From Rhodopila globiformis (lineage in GTDB: Bacteria > Pseudomonadota > Alphaproteobacteria > Acetobacterales > Acetobacteraceae): a stretch of DNA of 64,000 bases. The notes below the pieces were generated by a model, which was not told the origin of the DNA, made no database searches, and was given only the letters and a program-made list of their open reading frames with translations. The stretch lies in contig NZ_NHRY01000252.1 of the NCBI RefSeq assembly GCF_002937115.1, forward strand, positions 32,349 through 96,348. The letters are read 5' to 3'. The translations under genes were made by a program, and so were the position numbers. The stretch's first letter is position 1; each line of letters begins with the position of its first letter. Positions 55,921-64,000 of this stretch are shown here, one piece after another.

Positions 55921-55999
55921 CCTGCCGTCCCGATGCCGAGGACGAAGGTCGACGGCCTCCGTCGTCGGCTGATTCTGCGGCATCGGCGCGACGGGAGCA

Positions 56000-56013
56000 T
56001 TGATCCATGTCAG
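56000..56013 (-). promoter_or_regulatory. FNR/FixK-type box upstream of the HlyD-RbbA-YhhJ operon
   Basis: Plus-strand TTGAT-CCAT-GTCAG (minus CTGAC-ATGG-ATCAA), one base off consensus, centred about 86 bp upstream of the HlyD ATG at 55920. Confidence 0.55.
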
Positions 56014-56060
56014 TCAGGGGCGGGGATCACCCGGCCAGGCCGCCGCGGCGCCGGCGGTCG

Positions 56061-56783
56061 TCATCGGTGCGCGGGACGATCCGCATCCGGCGACCCGGCG
56101 GTCAGGCCGGCGATCAGCACCGCCAATACGCCGGTCAGGAAAATTCCGTCGAACGTCCCGGCGCCACCGATCGAGGCCACCGGCGCCCCCAGGCCCTGGA
56201 CCTTGTCCAGGTTGAGCAGATCGGCACCAACCAACGTGCCGACACTGCCGCCGATATAGGCCAGCGGAGCCGCGTACCGAACCGACAGGATCATCGCCAC
56301 CAGCGCCGTTGCCACTGCCGGAACGAAGATCGGCACGGCAATGCCGACGCCCGGGACAGGATGCGCAAGGGCGTGGCTGACCGCGGCCACGCCCGCGATG
56401 GCCAAGGTTCCACGCACCCAGAGCCGATGCCGCGCCAGCAGGTAGATCGACATCAGGCCAGGGATGATGGCACCGCCCAGATTGGCGGCAATGACCGTCC
56501 CCGGCCAGTTCTGGACCACCGGAACGACATACTCCATGCCATAGAACTGGACCACCTGTCCGGACAGGACTTGCTGCTGCGGCAACTCGACCAGTGGCAC
56601 GTTGAAGTAGGAGCCGATCAGCGAGCCCAGCAGCACCAGCGTGGCAACGCGGGCGCTCAAGCCAAGACGCATGTAGGCGTAGCGAAGCACGCCCACCTGC
56701 ACGAGCGCGATCAAAAAGATGAACAACCCCACCAGGATGGAGAAGAACGGCAGGGGCAGCGGCAGATAATGAAGCTGGCTCAA
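56061..56783 (-). CDS. DUF1614 integral membrane protein
   Basis: A 240-aa protein with about six to seven TM segments, starting MSQLHYLPLPLPFFSILVGL. DUF1614 features: ALVQVGVLRYAYMRLGLS, LLGSLIGSYFNVPLVELP, NLGGAIIPGLMSIYLL, and the C-terminal GGSVGTLVGADLLNLDKVQGLG...SIGGAGTFDGIFLTGVLAVLIA. The role of the family is unknown; the conserved DLLNL...GGAGTFDGIF block suggests a transporter-like pocket. It lies between the FixJ gene and the HlyD operon, all on the minus strand. Confidence 0.87.
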   Translation of the reverse strand: MSQLHYLPLPLPFFSILVGLFIFLIALVQVGVLRYAYMRLGLSARVATLVLLGSLIGSYFNVPLVELPQQQVLSGQVVQFYGMEYVVPVVQNWPGTVIAANLGGAIIPGLMSIYLLARHRLWVRGTLAIAGVAAVSHALAHPVPGVGIAVPIFVPAVATALVAMILSVRYAAPLAYIGGSVGTLVGADLLNLDKVQGLGAPVASIGGAGTFDGIFLTGVLAVLIAGLTAGSPDADRPAHR

Positions 56784-56934
56784 GGGCTGGCGCCTGTATC
56801 AGACGATACGCCGGCCAGGCTGGAAACACGGCAAGCCCGGCGCGTGCGGATGCTCCACGCTATCTGGCGGCGGGCCGAGGCCCGACAAGCCCGGCGGATG
56901 ACACAGGCTGGAGATGCCTGCACAAGCGGAATGA

Positions 56935-57708
56935 TCAGCACGCCTCCGCCGTGACGTTGCGGCCGTCCTCCGCGGCAGCGGCGGCCAGCGCCGAGCGGAC
57001 CGTTTCATCGGCCAGTTCGGCCTTCACCGCCAGCCGCACCGCCTCGGCCAGGCTGCGCGCGCCCAGCCGCGCCATCAGCCGCGCGCGGTGCACCTCGGCG
57101 GTCCGCTGGCTGATGCCAAGTTCGTGCGCGATCAGCTTGTTGGGCTTGCCGGCCACCAGCAGGTCCAGCACCTCCCGCTCGCGCGGCGATAGCCCGGCCA
57201 TCCGCCGCGCCGCCTCCACCACCTCGGGGTGGGCAGCGGCCGGCCCTTCGGGCGGCGCGCCCGGGCGAGGCTGCTGGCCGGCGCCGTGGATCGCGATCGA
57301 CCGCTCGATCACCGTCAGCAGCGCCTCGTCATCGAACGGTTTTTCGATGAAATCCACCGCGCCCGCCTTCATCGCCCGCACCGCCGTGGCAACGTCGCCA
57401 TGCGCCGTCATCACCACGACCGGCCGGCTGAACCCCGCCGCCTTCAGTTGCTCCAGCAAGGCGACCCCGTCCAGCCCGGGCATCCGCACGTCGGTCAGCA
57501 CGCAGCCGATACCGGCCTCGTTCAGGTCCGGCAGCGACTCCAGGAAGGCGACGCCCGACACATGCGTGGCCGCCGGAATGCCCGCCGACTGCAGCAGCAG
57601 GCCAAGCCCGCGGCGCACCGCCTCGTCGTCGTCCAGGACATGCACCACAGGCGGCGATGCCGCCGGCGTGGACATCGCCGGGGCAGGCTGTCGAGGTTCC
57701 GTGGTCAT
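56935..57708 (-). CDS. fixJ: FixJ-like response regulator
   Basis: A 257-aa protein; ATG 57708 overlaps the fixL stop by ATGA. The receiver has VVHVLDDDEAVRRGLGLLL, phospho-Asp73 in CVLTDVRMPGLDG, MTAHGDVATAVRAMKAGAVDFIEKPF (switch Lys). The LuxR-type output is LSPREREVLDLLVAGKPNKLIAHELG and RTAEVHRARLMARLGA. This is the FixJ/NarL arrangement. In rhizobia FixJ~P activates fixK under low oxygen; the partner kinase is the next gene and carries the FixL heme-PAS signature. Confidence 0.92.
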   Translation of the reverse strand: MTTEPRQPAPAMSTPAASPPVVHVLDDDEAVRRGLGLLLQSAGIPAATHVSGVAFLESLPDLNEAGIGCVLTDVRMPGLDGVALLEQLKAAGFSRPVVVMTAHGDVATAVRAMKAGAVDFIEKPFDDEALLTVIERSIAIHGAGQQPRPGAPPEGPAAAHPEVVEAARRMAGLSPREREVLDLLVAGKPNKLIAHELGISQRTAEVHRARLMARLGARSLAEAVRLAVKAELADETVRSALAAAAAEDGRNVTAEAC

Positions 57709-60700
57709 TGGCGGCCCTCCTTGGTCCGGGGCGGGTTGAACTGCGCCGTATGCAGCGTGAAACGGAAGATCGTGCCGCCGCCGGGATTGGGTTCGGCCCA
57801 CAGCCGTCCGCCGTGCGCCTCGACGATGGAGCGGGAAATCGACAGGCCGACCCCCATGCCGCCGCTGCGCGTGGTGACGAACGGCTCGAACAGCCGATCG
57901 GCCACCTCCGGCGCCAGCCCGGGGCCGGTGTCGGCCACCGAGATCTCGACCGTTCCGGGTTCGGCCCCGGGAGTGGCCCCGGGATCAGCCGGTACGGCCG
58001 ACACCGTCACGTCGCGGCGCGGCGCGGGGCCGGCGGAGTCCGCGGGACGCTCGGCCATCGCCTGCGCGGCGTTGCGGATCAGGTTCACCAGCACCTGCTG
58101 GATCTGCACCCGGTCGGCCAGCACCAGCGGCAGGCCCGGGGCGATGCGGAAGGTGACGTGCAGGCCCATCTCCCTGGCGCCGATGAGCGCCAGCGCGCTG
58201 GCGTCCTCGATCAGCTTCGGCAGCGCCTCCAGCCGCCGATCGGCCGGCTCCCCGCCGCGGCTGACGAACTCGCGCAGGCGCTGGATGATGTGGCCGGCGC
58301 GCAGCGCCTGCTCCGCCGCCAGGTCCATCGCCTCGGCCAGCGCCGGCGGCGTGTTCGCCAGCCCGGCGGTCGCCAGCATGCGCCGCGCCGCCCGCACCGC
58401 GCTGGTGGTGGCGGTCAGCGGCTGGTTCAGCTCGTGCGCCAGCGCCGAGGCCATGGCGCCCGCCGCGGACAGGCGCGCGACATGCGCCGCCTCGGCCTGC
58501 AGCTCCTGCAGCCGCGCCTGCGTCGCCTGCCGCTCGGTCAGGTCGCGCATGAAGCCGGTGAACAGGCGCCGTCCGTCGACGCCCAGCTCGCCGATGGACA
58601 GATCCAGGGGGAAGGTCGAGCCGTCCCGGCGCCGCCCGGTGACGATCCGCCCGATGCCGATGATGTGCCGCTCGCCGGTCGCCAGGTAGTGGGCGATGTA
58701 CTCGTCATGGGCCTCGTGGTCAGGGGACGGCATCAGGACGTTGACGTTGCGCCCGACCGCTTCCGCGGCAGGCCAGCCGAACATGCGCTCGGCCGTGGCG
58801 CTGAACGACAGCATGACGCCTTGTTCGTCGATCAGCACCATGCCGTCGGGCACGGTTTCCAGAATCGAGCGCAGCCGCGCCTCGCGTTCGTCCAGAGCCT
58901 CCGCCGCCCGCTTCGCCGCGGTGATGTCGCGCGTGACCGTGGCGTAGCCGTTGAGCCGGCCGGCGGCGTCGCGCAGCGGGAACAGCGTGCACCGCACGTC
59001 GACCGGCGCGCCGCTGCGCTGGTTGACGTACTGGATCTCGCCTTCCCACAGGCCCTGCACCGAGACGATGGGCATGATCTCGGTGTTGAACCGGTCCAGC
59101 GAGGCCGGCGCGACGTAGTCCATCAGGTTCAGGCGGCCGAGCCGCGCCGTCTCGTGCAGGCCGATCATCCGCCGGCCGCCGCGGTTGAGGTAGCTGACCT
59201 GGCCGTTCTGGTTGGCGATGGCGATGAAATCGTTGCTCTGCTCGATCAGCTGCAGCAGGCGTTCCTGGTTTTCGTTGGCGCGCTTCAGCAGGGTGATGTC
59301 GCTGAACACGCCAACCATGCGCACCGCCGTGCCGTCGTCGTCGCGCAGCACGCGCCCGAGCGGGCGGATCCAGCGGATTTCCCCGTCCGTCCGGGCGATG
59401 CGATGCTCGCACTGGTACAGCCCATCGCTGGCCAGCGCCGCCTGGAACGCCTCCTCGACCTTGCGCTGGTCGTCGGCATGGATGCGGGAGCGCCACGCGC
59501 TCACGTCAATCGGCGCGTCCGATGGCTCCAGGCCGAAGATACGGAAGGAGGTGTCGTTCCAGCGCGTCACCCCGGTGCGCAATTCGGTGTCGAAGGTGCC
59601 GAGCCCGGTCGCCTCGATCGCCAGCCGCAGCCGTGCCTCGCTCGCCCGCAGCGCCGCTTCGGCGGCCTTGCGGGCAGTGACGACCTCGGAGAACAGCACG
59701 GCGCCGCCGATGCTGCCGTCCTGCTGGCGCCACGGCGTCATCTGCCAGCGGACCCAGTCGGTGCGGCCGTCGGCGCGGAGGAATTCCTCGTCCTCGGCCG
59801 ACAGCGTTTCGCCGTCGTCCAGCACCCGGCGGTGGATGGCGCGCCAGTGTTCGGGGAGGTCCGGGAACACGTCGTAGTGGCTGCGGCCGGCGAACGCCTC
59901 CGGGTCGCGGTCCGGCAGGCCGTAATCCGTCAGGAAGCGGCGGCTCAGCGACAGGTAGCGCATCCCGGCGTCGAACACGGCGATGGCGGCGGGGACGCGC
60001 TCGATGAACAGCCGCTGCCGCGCCTCGCTGTCGGCCAGCGCGTGCTCGGCGCGGATCCGCTCGGTGATGTCGAGGTGCATGACCACGGCGCCGCCGGCGG
60101 CGCCGGCATCGGTGTCCGGCCCCGCGACCATGTGGAACCAGCGCGGCGTTCCATCGGGCAGGTCGCAGGGATAGGTCAGTTCCAGGTGGTCGCGACGGCG
60201 GGCCAGGATGTCGCGCAGCCCGTCCAGCGCGGCTCGCGCGGCCGGGTCGCCGGCGGCGGCGGGACGGCAGGCGGCGAGATAGTCGGCGCCGACACACGTC
60301 CGGCTGTCCGGCTCCAGCCCGCCGGCCATGGCGAAGCGGCGCCACGCGGCATTGACCGTGACAATGACGCCCTGCGCGTCGAGCAGCGCCACGTTCGCCG
60401 GCAGCGCTTCCAGGATCGCCGTCTGGCGCTGCATCATCTGCTGCAGCGCGCGGGTCTGGGCATGCTGCTCGGTGACGTCGAGCCAGGCGACGTAGGCCAG
60501 GGCGCGTCCGTTGAGCAGCACGCGCGTGGCCCGGGCGAGGACGTCACGGATCCGGTCGCCGCGGTCGCGGTACTGGGTGGTGAATTCCTGCGGCGCCCCT
60601 TCCGCGTCGAGCGACGCCGCCCAGCGCCGCACCTCGTCCTCGGACTGCGTCGCCTCGATGTCGGGCACGTGGAGAGCGGCGAACGTGGCGCGGTCGTAAC

Positions 60701-61925
60701 CGAGCGTGTCGCAGGCGCGGTCGTTGAAAGCGACGAAGCCCAGGGTTCCTGGGTCGAACACCGCGACGGCGACCGGGACGGCGCCGAACAGGGCGCGGAA
60801 GCGCGCCTCGCTGTCGCGCAGGCCGGCCTCGGCGGCCAGCCGTTCGGCTGTGGCGGCGGCCAGCGCGTGGCCAACCTGCGCCAGTTCGGCGATCCCGGTC
60901 GCCGGCGGCGGGATCGCCTGGCCCTCGCGCAGCCGCTCGGCCGCTCGCGCCAGCGCCATCACCGGATGGGCGATCCGGCGCGCGAACAGGACGGCGAGCG
61001 CGCTGGACAGCAGCGCCAGCAGGACGCCCAGCGCCGCCACGGACGCCGCCGAGCGGCGCAGCGCGGTGGTGATCTCGGCTTCCGGCGCGGTCGCCCAGGC
61101 GGTCCAGCCCGACAGGTGGGAGTGGCTGAAGGCGGCGATCACCGAGTCGCCGTCCATGTGCGCGCCGGTGTCGTCGGCATTGCCTTCCCGGACCCGGGCG
61201 GCGGCGCGGGTCAACGCCGCGGCCAAAGACTGCCTGGGCGCCCCCGGCTGCTCGCCCGACTGCGCCACCACGATGCCCTGCCGATCGGCGATGGTGATGG
61301 TCCAGCCGGGCGGCGCCGGCAGGTCCTGGATGATGCCGCGGACCAGATCGGGCGCCAGGACCAGGCGCAGCAGGCCGATCGTTTCTGGTTCGGCGCGGTC
61401 TGGCACGTCGATACGGATCGTCGCGGCCGCTGTCGCCGGGTCGCTGACAAGATCCGACACCTGCGGCCGATCGGCGGGCAGCGTGGCGGTGGCGCGCGGC
61501 GGCGGAACGGGCGCCGGGAGAGCCGCGCCATGCGGGCGCGCCGTGTCGACCTGCCGGCGTCCCGTGCGGTCGTGGAATTCAATGTCGGCGCCAAACTCCT
61601 GGCGGAACTCGCGGGCGCGGATGTCGAGTTCGGCCCAGTCGCCGCTGCGCGCGGCATGCGACTTCGCCAACACCTCGGCGGCGAAGACCAGCCCGGTCAG
61701 TTCGCGATCGATCGCATAGGCGGCGCCGCGCGCGGCATCCAGGCCGGTCCGGTCCAGGTAGGCGTGCTGCGAGGCGACGTAAAATGACGCCAGCACGCCG
61801 GCCAGCACAAGAACGGGTATCACCAGCGTGAGGCAAAGCATGAGCAGATGCCATGACAGCGGGCGGGTTCTTGCTATTGTTGCTGTATCGGTGACGGAAG
61901 GTATCCCGTCAGGCATCGTCCCCAT
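57705..61925 (-). CDS. fixL: Giant multi-PAS oxygen-sensor kinase (FixL-like)
   Basis: A 1406-aa membrane kinase. TM1 at about 24-46, a periplasmic sensor domain of about 240 residues, TM2 near 292-315, then a HAMP-like linker. Six PAS domains follow, starting near 368, 503, 632, 762, 885 and 1012. The last is FixL-type: EAHDEYIAHYLATGERHIIG with heme His1073, then IGRIVTGRRRDGSTFPLDLS with the Arg that senses bound O2. Kinase core: ALAHELNQPLT (phospho-His1164), NLIRNAAQAM, DTGPGL, GMGVGLSIS. Classical FixL is about 500 aa with one or two PAS. It forms an operon with fixJ by a 4-bp overlap. Confidence 0.92.
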   Translation of the reverse strand: MGTMPDGIPSVTDTATIARTRPLSWHLLMLCLTLVIPVLVLAGVLASFYVASQHAYLDRTGLDAARGAAYAIDRELTGLVFAAEVLAKSHAARSGDWAELDIRAREFRQEFGADIEFHDRTGRRQVDTARPHGAALPAPVPPPRATATLPADRPQVSDLVSDPATAAATIRIDVPDRAEPETIGLLRLVLAPDLVRGIIQDLPAPPGWTITIADRQGIVVAQSGEQPGAPRQSLAAALTRAAARVREGNADDTGAHMDGDSVIAAFSHSHLSGWTAWATAPEAEITTALRRSAASVAALGVLLALLSSALAVLFARRIAHPVMALARAAERLREGQAIPPPATGIAELAQVGHALAAATAERLAAEAGLRDSEARFRALFGAVPVAVAVFDPGTLGFVAFNDRACDTLGYDRATFAALHVPDIEATQSEDEVRRWAASLDAEGAPQEFTTQYRDRGDRIRDVLARATRVLLNGRALAYVAWLDVTEQHAQTRALQQMMQRQTAILEALPANVALLDAQGVIVTVNAAWRRFAMAGGLEPDSRTCVGADYLAACRPAAAGDPAARAALDGLRDILARRRDHLELTYPCDLPDGTPRWFHMVAGPDTDAGAAGGAVVMHLDITERIRAEHALADSEARQRLFIERVPAAIAVFDAGMRYLSLSRRFLTDYGLPDRDPEAFAGRSHYDVFPDLPEHWRAIHRRVLDDGETLSAEDEEFLRADGRTDWVRWQMTPWRQQDGSIGGAVLFSEVVTARKAAEAALRASEARLRLAIEATGLGTFDTELRTGVTRWNDTSFRIFGLEPSDAPIDVSAWRSRIHADDQRKVEEAFQAALASDGLYQCEHRIARTDGEIRWIRPLGRVLRDDDGTAVRMVGVFSDITLLKRANENQERLLQLIEQSNDFIAIANQNGQVSYLNRGGRRMIGLHETARLGRLNLMDYVAPASLDRFNTEIMPIVSVQGLWEGEIQYVNQRSGAPVDVRCTLFPLRDAAGRLNGYATVTRDITAAKRAAEALDEREARLRSILETVPDGMVLIDEQGVMLSFSATAERMFGWPAAEAVGRNVNVLMPSPDHEAHDEYIAHYLATGERHIIGIGRIVTGRRRDGSTFPLDLSIGELGVDGRRLFTGFMRDLTERQATQARLQELQAEAAHVARLSAAGAMASALAHELNQPLTATTSAVRAARRMLATAGLANTPPALAEAMDLAAEQALRAGHIIQRLREFVSRGGEPADRRLEALPKLIEDASALALIGAREMGLHVTFRIAPGLPLVLADRVQIQQVLVNLIRNAAQAMAERPADSAGPAPRRDVTVSAVPADPGATPGAEPGTVEISVADTGPGLAPEVADRLFEPFVTTRSGGMGVGLSISRSIVEAHGGRLWAEPNPGGGTIFRFTLHTAQFNPPRTKEGRQ

Positions 61926-62393
61926 CGGCTCCAGCCCCAGGCGGCCAGCGGTTGGCCGGATCCACGCATCGGCGTTGGGCAGCCTGATTACTAGGCGCGA
62001 TCAGGCGGATACTTGCGTCCGATCGCCTGCCGACGACGGACCCATTCGGTGTCCGGGGACGATAATACAATCCGCCATGAATGGCTCCAAAAAACTTACG
62101 CGACAATTACGGAAGGTTGTTTAATAAAGAATTGTTTCCAAACGGCCAGCGCTGATCCGTGAGGGATCTTGACGCCCGGCGACTGCCACAAGTAGAATGC
62201 ACTATCGGTATCATTGATCCAGGGTTGAAATATCAGTACATATTCTACTTTATGTCCAGGCGGATGCGATTTAATACTACCTTGGTTCCCGGCGCCGCCC
62301 AGGCCGCGGCCTCCGCCCGCCGGCGTGATTTTAAGCAAATCGGAAGAATGCCCATCGGTCCGGCGGCGCTGGCGGCCGCGCTGCTCTTCGTAT

Positions 62394-62502
62394 CTTAGTG
62401 TCTTTGTGTTGAAGCGGCAGAAGAAACCGCACGGCCCTGTCCGTGTCCCACGATCACTGCCCGTGCCGCTACAACCGTTGGCTTTAACACAAAGACACTA
62501 AG
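62394..62502. repeat. 17-bp terminal inverted repeat element
   Basis: CTTAGTGTCTTTGTGTT at 62394-62410 and its exact complement at 62486-62502, enclosing 75 bp that itself contains CGGCAG...CTGCCCG-like pairs. 109 bp, MITE-sized. Confidence 0.7.
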
Positions 62503-62679
62503 CCACTAAGAATAGCGTCTCACGGTGCCCTACGGCGGCCGTACATCTTCGGAATGAGTTTTCACAACGCTTGTTCACGGCATCAGCCTGCCCCGCGGCA
62601 ATGGAGACCGTCCTGGAGGCTCTGGTGCCGCTCGCCACCCGGAAACGTCCGTGCCGGTTGCTCCGGCCGTGATTTTCAG

Positions 62680-62795
62680 CACGGAGAAAACGCGGAGGGC
62701 CGGGAGGGCCACGGAGCTGGTGCGAACGGGTTGGCTTGTCGCCCGGCCCGGCCCGGTCTCCGTGGCCCTTCGTGCCCTCCGCGCTTTCTCCGTGT
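62680..62795. repeat. Palindromic element, family P3 copy 3
   Basis: CACGGAGAAAACGCGGAGGGC on the left pairs with GCCCTCCGCGCTTTCTCCGTG on the right; the most regular P3 copy. It joins directly to a P4 repeat. Confidence 0.75.
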
Positions 62796-62889
62796 TGAGA
62801 GCCGATCGGCGATCCACACACCGGCGCCGCCTCGACCCAACGAAAACGACGGCCGATCCCGATGCCACTCAACCAGACGGGCCACGGGA
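62791..62889 (+). repeat. Dispersed repeat, family P4 copy 2
   Basis: CGTGTTGAGAG through GCCACGGGA, very similar to 21426-21523. Confidence 0.8.
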
Positions 62890-63102
62890 ATGGAGACTGG
62901 ACCTCCGGCGAGCGGTACGGGGACAAGGATTGCACGGGATGCGTCCTTGTTCTGGTGCCTCGAAGCCAGATTGTTGCGGAGATGTACGACCGCCGTAGCA
63001 CGGTGCCCGGGAATGGTCCGGTCCGCCGGAGTGATACGATCCGCAACGCCGCGAGCAGGAACATGCTCCGCCAGCAGGAGGCGAAACGGCATGATCGCGC
63101 AG

Positions 63103-63522
63103 TTATTCAGGCTCGATGCCCGGGTTGGCGCCTATGGGCCCAATCCAATGCGCCAACGCACCATTTGCAAAGGCGATGTCGTTGCGGATGCCATGAATGC
63201 CAGCCAGTCCGGCAGGCGCGGCGTGGGCCCATTTCTGTTCCCACGTGCTGACCTCGCTTTGCAGGGTCAGCCAGTCCTTGCTGAGGATCACTTTTGTCTG
63301 ATCATCGGGCGCGAAGGCGTGCTGCTCAAGCGCCTGGACCGCCTGCCGCGCCGGATCCGCGTCGGAAGCAGGCACCGTTGTGGTCTTGTCCGGGGCCGGT
63401 TCCCGCGGTGACGTGGCCCGCCCGGGCTGCCGGCCGGCGCCGCGAGCAGCCTTGCCGGCGGCCGCAAAGGCGGCCCGGATTGCGTGATGCATCAAGGCAT
63501 TTTTGTATCGATTCCGTACCAT
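63103..63522 (-). CDS. Hypothetical protein
   Basis: A 139-aa protein if started at ATG 63522; a second ATG at 63492 is possible. It has a basic Ala-rich N-terminus (AIRAAFAAAGKAARGAGRQPG), a disordered middle, and a more ordered C-terminus (TKVILSKDWLTLQSEVSTWE, then QKWAHAAPAGLAGIHGIRND). Codon use is GC3-rich like real genes here. No family is recognised and the ribosome-binding site is weak. It faces a FixK-type box divergently. Confidence 0.45.
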   Translation of the reverse strand: MVRNRYKNALMHHAIRAAFAAAGKAARGAGRQPGRATSPREPAPDKTTTVPASDADPARQAVQALEQHAFAPDDQTKVILSKDWLTLQSEVSTWEQKWAHAAPAGLAGIHGIRNDIAFANGALAHWIGPIGANPGIEPE

Positions 63523-63723
63523 TTTGCGCCGTCGCCGGTTCGTCGCCGGGCCATTCCGCCACGGCCAGGCGCGGGCACGGTCCAGGAGCCGGAATTTGTG
63601 GCACGCTGAAACAGCCGGCGCATTGATCCCTGTCGCCGCCGTCGTTTCGTTCCGGCCTGCGTGCCAGGCTGCGCCGCAACCGCGCGGCGTCTCTGCGGGC
63701 GGCCGGAGCCGCTTGTTCCGGCA

Positions 63724-63737
63724 TTGATATTTCTCAA
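63724..63737 (+). promoter_or_regulatory. FNR/FixK-type box near the right edge
   Basis: TTGAT-ATTT-CTCAA, one base off the perfect dyad. Activation at -41.5 would start transcription near 63772, 26 bp before the ATG at 63798. Confidence 0.65.
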
Positions 63738-63797
63738 CCGGCAGCGGCGGTCGCGGCGCAACGCTGCGACTTGTCCCGCCGGACGAGGAGCCTGGTC

Positions 63798-63896
63798 ATG
63801 TCGTCTGCACGCAAGCTGCTGATCGCCATCGCCGGCGGCGCGCATGTCCGCTTCGTGCGTCCGGCCGCAGGTCATACCAACGGCCCCGACCGTTGA
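63798..63896 (+). CDS. 32-aa ORF resembling the start of a host-attachment-type protein
   Basis: ATG 63798 follows GAGGAG at ideal spacing. The peptide begins SSARKLLIAIAGGAHVRFVR, reminiscent (from memory) of the first strand of the host-attachment protein family of about 140 aa, then stops at TGA. Downstream sequence is not coding in any frame. Either a truncated remnant or a small leader; low confidence. Confidence 0.35.
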   Translation: MSSARKLLIAIAGGAHVRFVRPAAGHTNGPDR

Positions 63897-63964
63897 CTCG
63901 TCTGTGACTTGGAGCGACGCGGCGGTCCGTGATTCGCAGGCGTCTCCAAGACAGGGAGACAGCG

Positions 63965-64000
63965 ATGACCGTAGCGATCACCGGCCAGGATCTCTCAGCC
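63965..64000 (+). CDS. Partial gene at the right edge
   Basis: ATG 63965 follows AGGGAGACAG and encodes MTVAITGQDLSA before the window ends. Too short to assign. It would be under the FixK-type box at 63724. Confidence 0.6.
   Translation, partial: MTVAITGQDLSA

Larger units (their letters stand above)
61926..63102. other. 1.2-kb gap upstream of fixL with repeats
   Basis: Near 61980-62002 CCTGAT...ATCAGG forms a short dyad close to the fixL start. The stretch 62070-62280 is AT-richer than its surroundings. From 62394 onward three repeat units occur. An 80-codon minus ORF (62096-62338) has no family or good ribosome-binding site and was not called. Confidence 0.5.
63523..63964. other. 442-bp interval with FixK-type box and short ORF
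   Basis: Holds a near-consensus FNR/FixK box (63724) and a 32-codon ORF (63798-63896). A dyad CTTGGAGCGACGC ... GCGTCTCCAAG lies at about 63907-63952, just before the last gene. Otherwise nothing. Confidence 0.5.

Noticed and set aside
57657..61787. 1376-codon open frame on the plus strand opposite fixL
   Set aside because: Composition is that of an antisense shadow (Arg/Gly/His/Gln-rich, no domains); the minus strand encodes clear PAS and kinase motifs.
62096..62338. 80-codon minus ORF upstream of fixL
   Set aside because: No recognisable family, poor ribosome-binding site, AT-rich and non-periodic codon use.

Overview
The window is about 67-70% GC with strong GC3 bias and reads as a chromosome segment of a free-living alphaproteobacterium. 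Gene content and style (FixL/FixJ, FixK-like Crp protein, divergent GroEL, B12-dependent ribonucleotide reductase, many dispersed palindromic elements) suggest Rhodospirillales/Acetobacteraceae. That placement is an inference, not a search result.

Region 1 (0.2-20.5 kb) is mostly ordinary chromosome. It opens with a frameshifted DUF1134-like lipoprotein gene, an outer-membrane protein, a CopC-like protein without the usual copper histidines, a Gly/His-rich secreted protein, a DUF2092 protein, an OmpA lipoprotein and a large periplasmic arylsulfatase. Next come a small membrane protein, a metallo-beta-lactamase-fold hydrolase, an L,D-transpeptidase, glycogen phosphorylase, a NUDIX hydrolase, an SDR, tRNA-Ser(GCU), an acyl-CoA-dehydrogenase-like flavoprotein, a cupredoxin, thrS-infC (infC apparently starting at AUA) and a malate/lactate-type dehydrogenase.

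Region 2 (20.5-27.5 kb) is accessory. Two kb of layered repeats with a dead IS5-type transposase fragment precede a decayed pair resembling a T6SS amidase effector (BPSL0067/Tae2-like, frameshifted) and its immunity partner (STY0301-like, with a stop at a probable Trp codon). Two pirins and a secreted-looking HExxH metallopeptidase with a 71-aa partner follow.

Region 3 (27.7-38.6 kb) is housekeeping/metabolic: rarA, a zinc-ribbon MBL protein, 3-hydroxyisobutyryl-CoA hydrolase, a stand-alone formyl-THF hydrolase-like protein, an alpha/beta hydrolase, an MFS transporter, DUF4112, VOC, SDR, creatininase-family, DUF883 and a holin-like membrane protein.

Region 4 (38.6-64 kb) looks like a low-oxygen regulatory island. 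It has a histidine kinase/FixK-like regulator/receiver operon, a divergent GroEL gene interrupted by TAA, and a six-gene operon in which every junction overlaps: nicotinate phosphoribosyltransferase, APH-like kinase, dienelactone-hydrolase-like, phosphoribosyltransferase, PRPP synthetase, B12 ribonucleotide reductase. An HlyD-RbbA-YhhJ type ABC export operon, a DUF1614 protein and a FixJ-FixL pair (giant six-PAS FixL with a heme-PAS signature) complete it. Four FNR/FixK-type boxes (TTGAT-N4-ATCAA-like, each near-consensus) lie upstream of groEL, the six-gene operon, the HlyD operon and the last genes of the window. The simplest reading is that FixL senses O2, FixJ relays, the FixK-like protein binds the boxes, and the outputs maintain NAD, PRPP and dNTP supply, protein folding and envelope export in hypoxia.

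Three 199-bp perfect-stem palindromic elements and several other inverted-repeat families fill the intergenic gaps.
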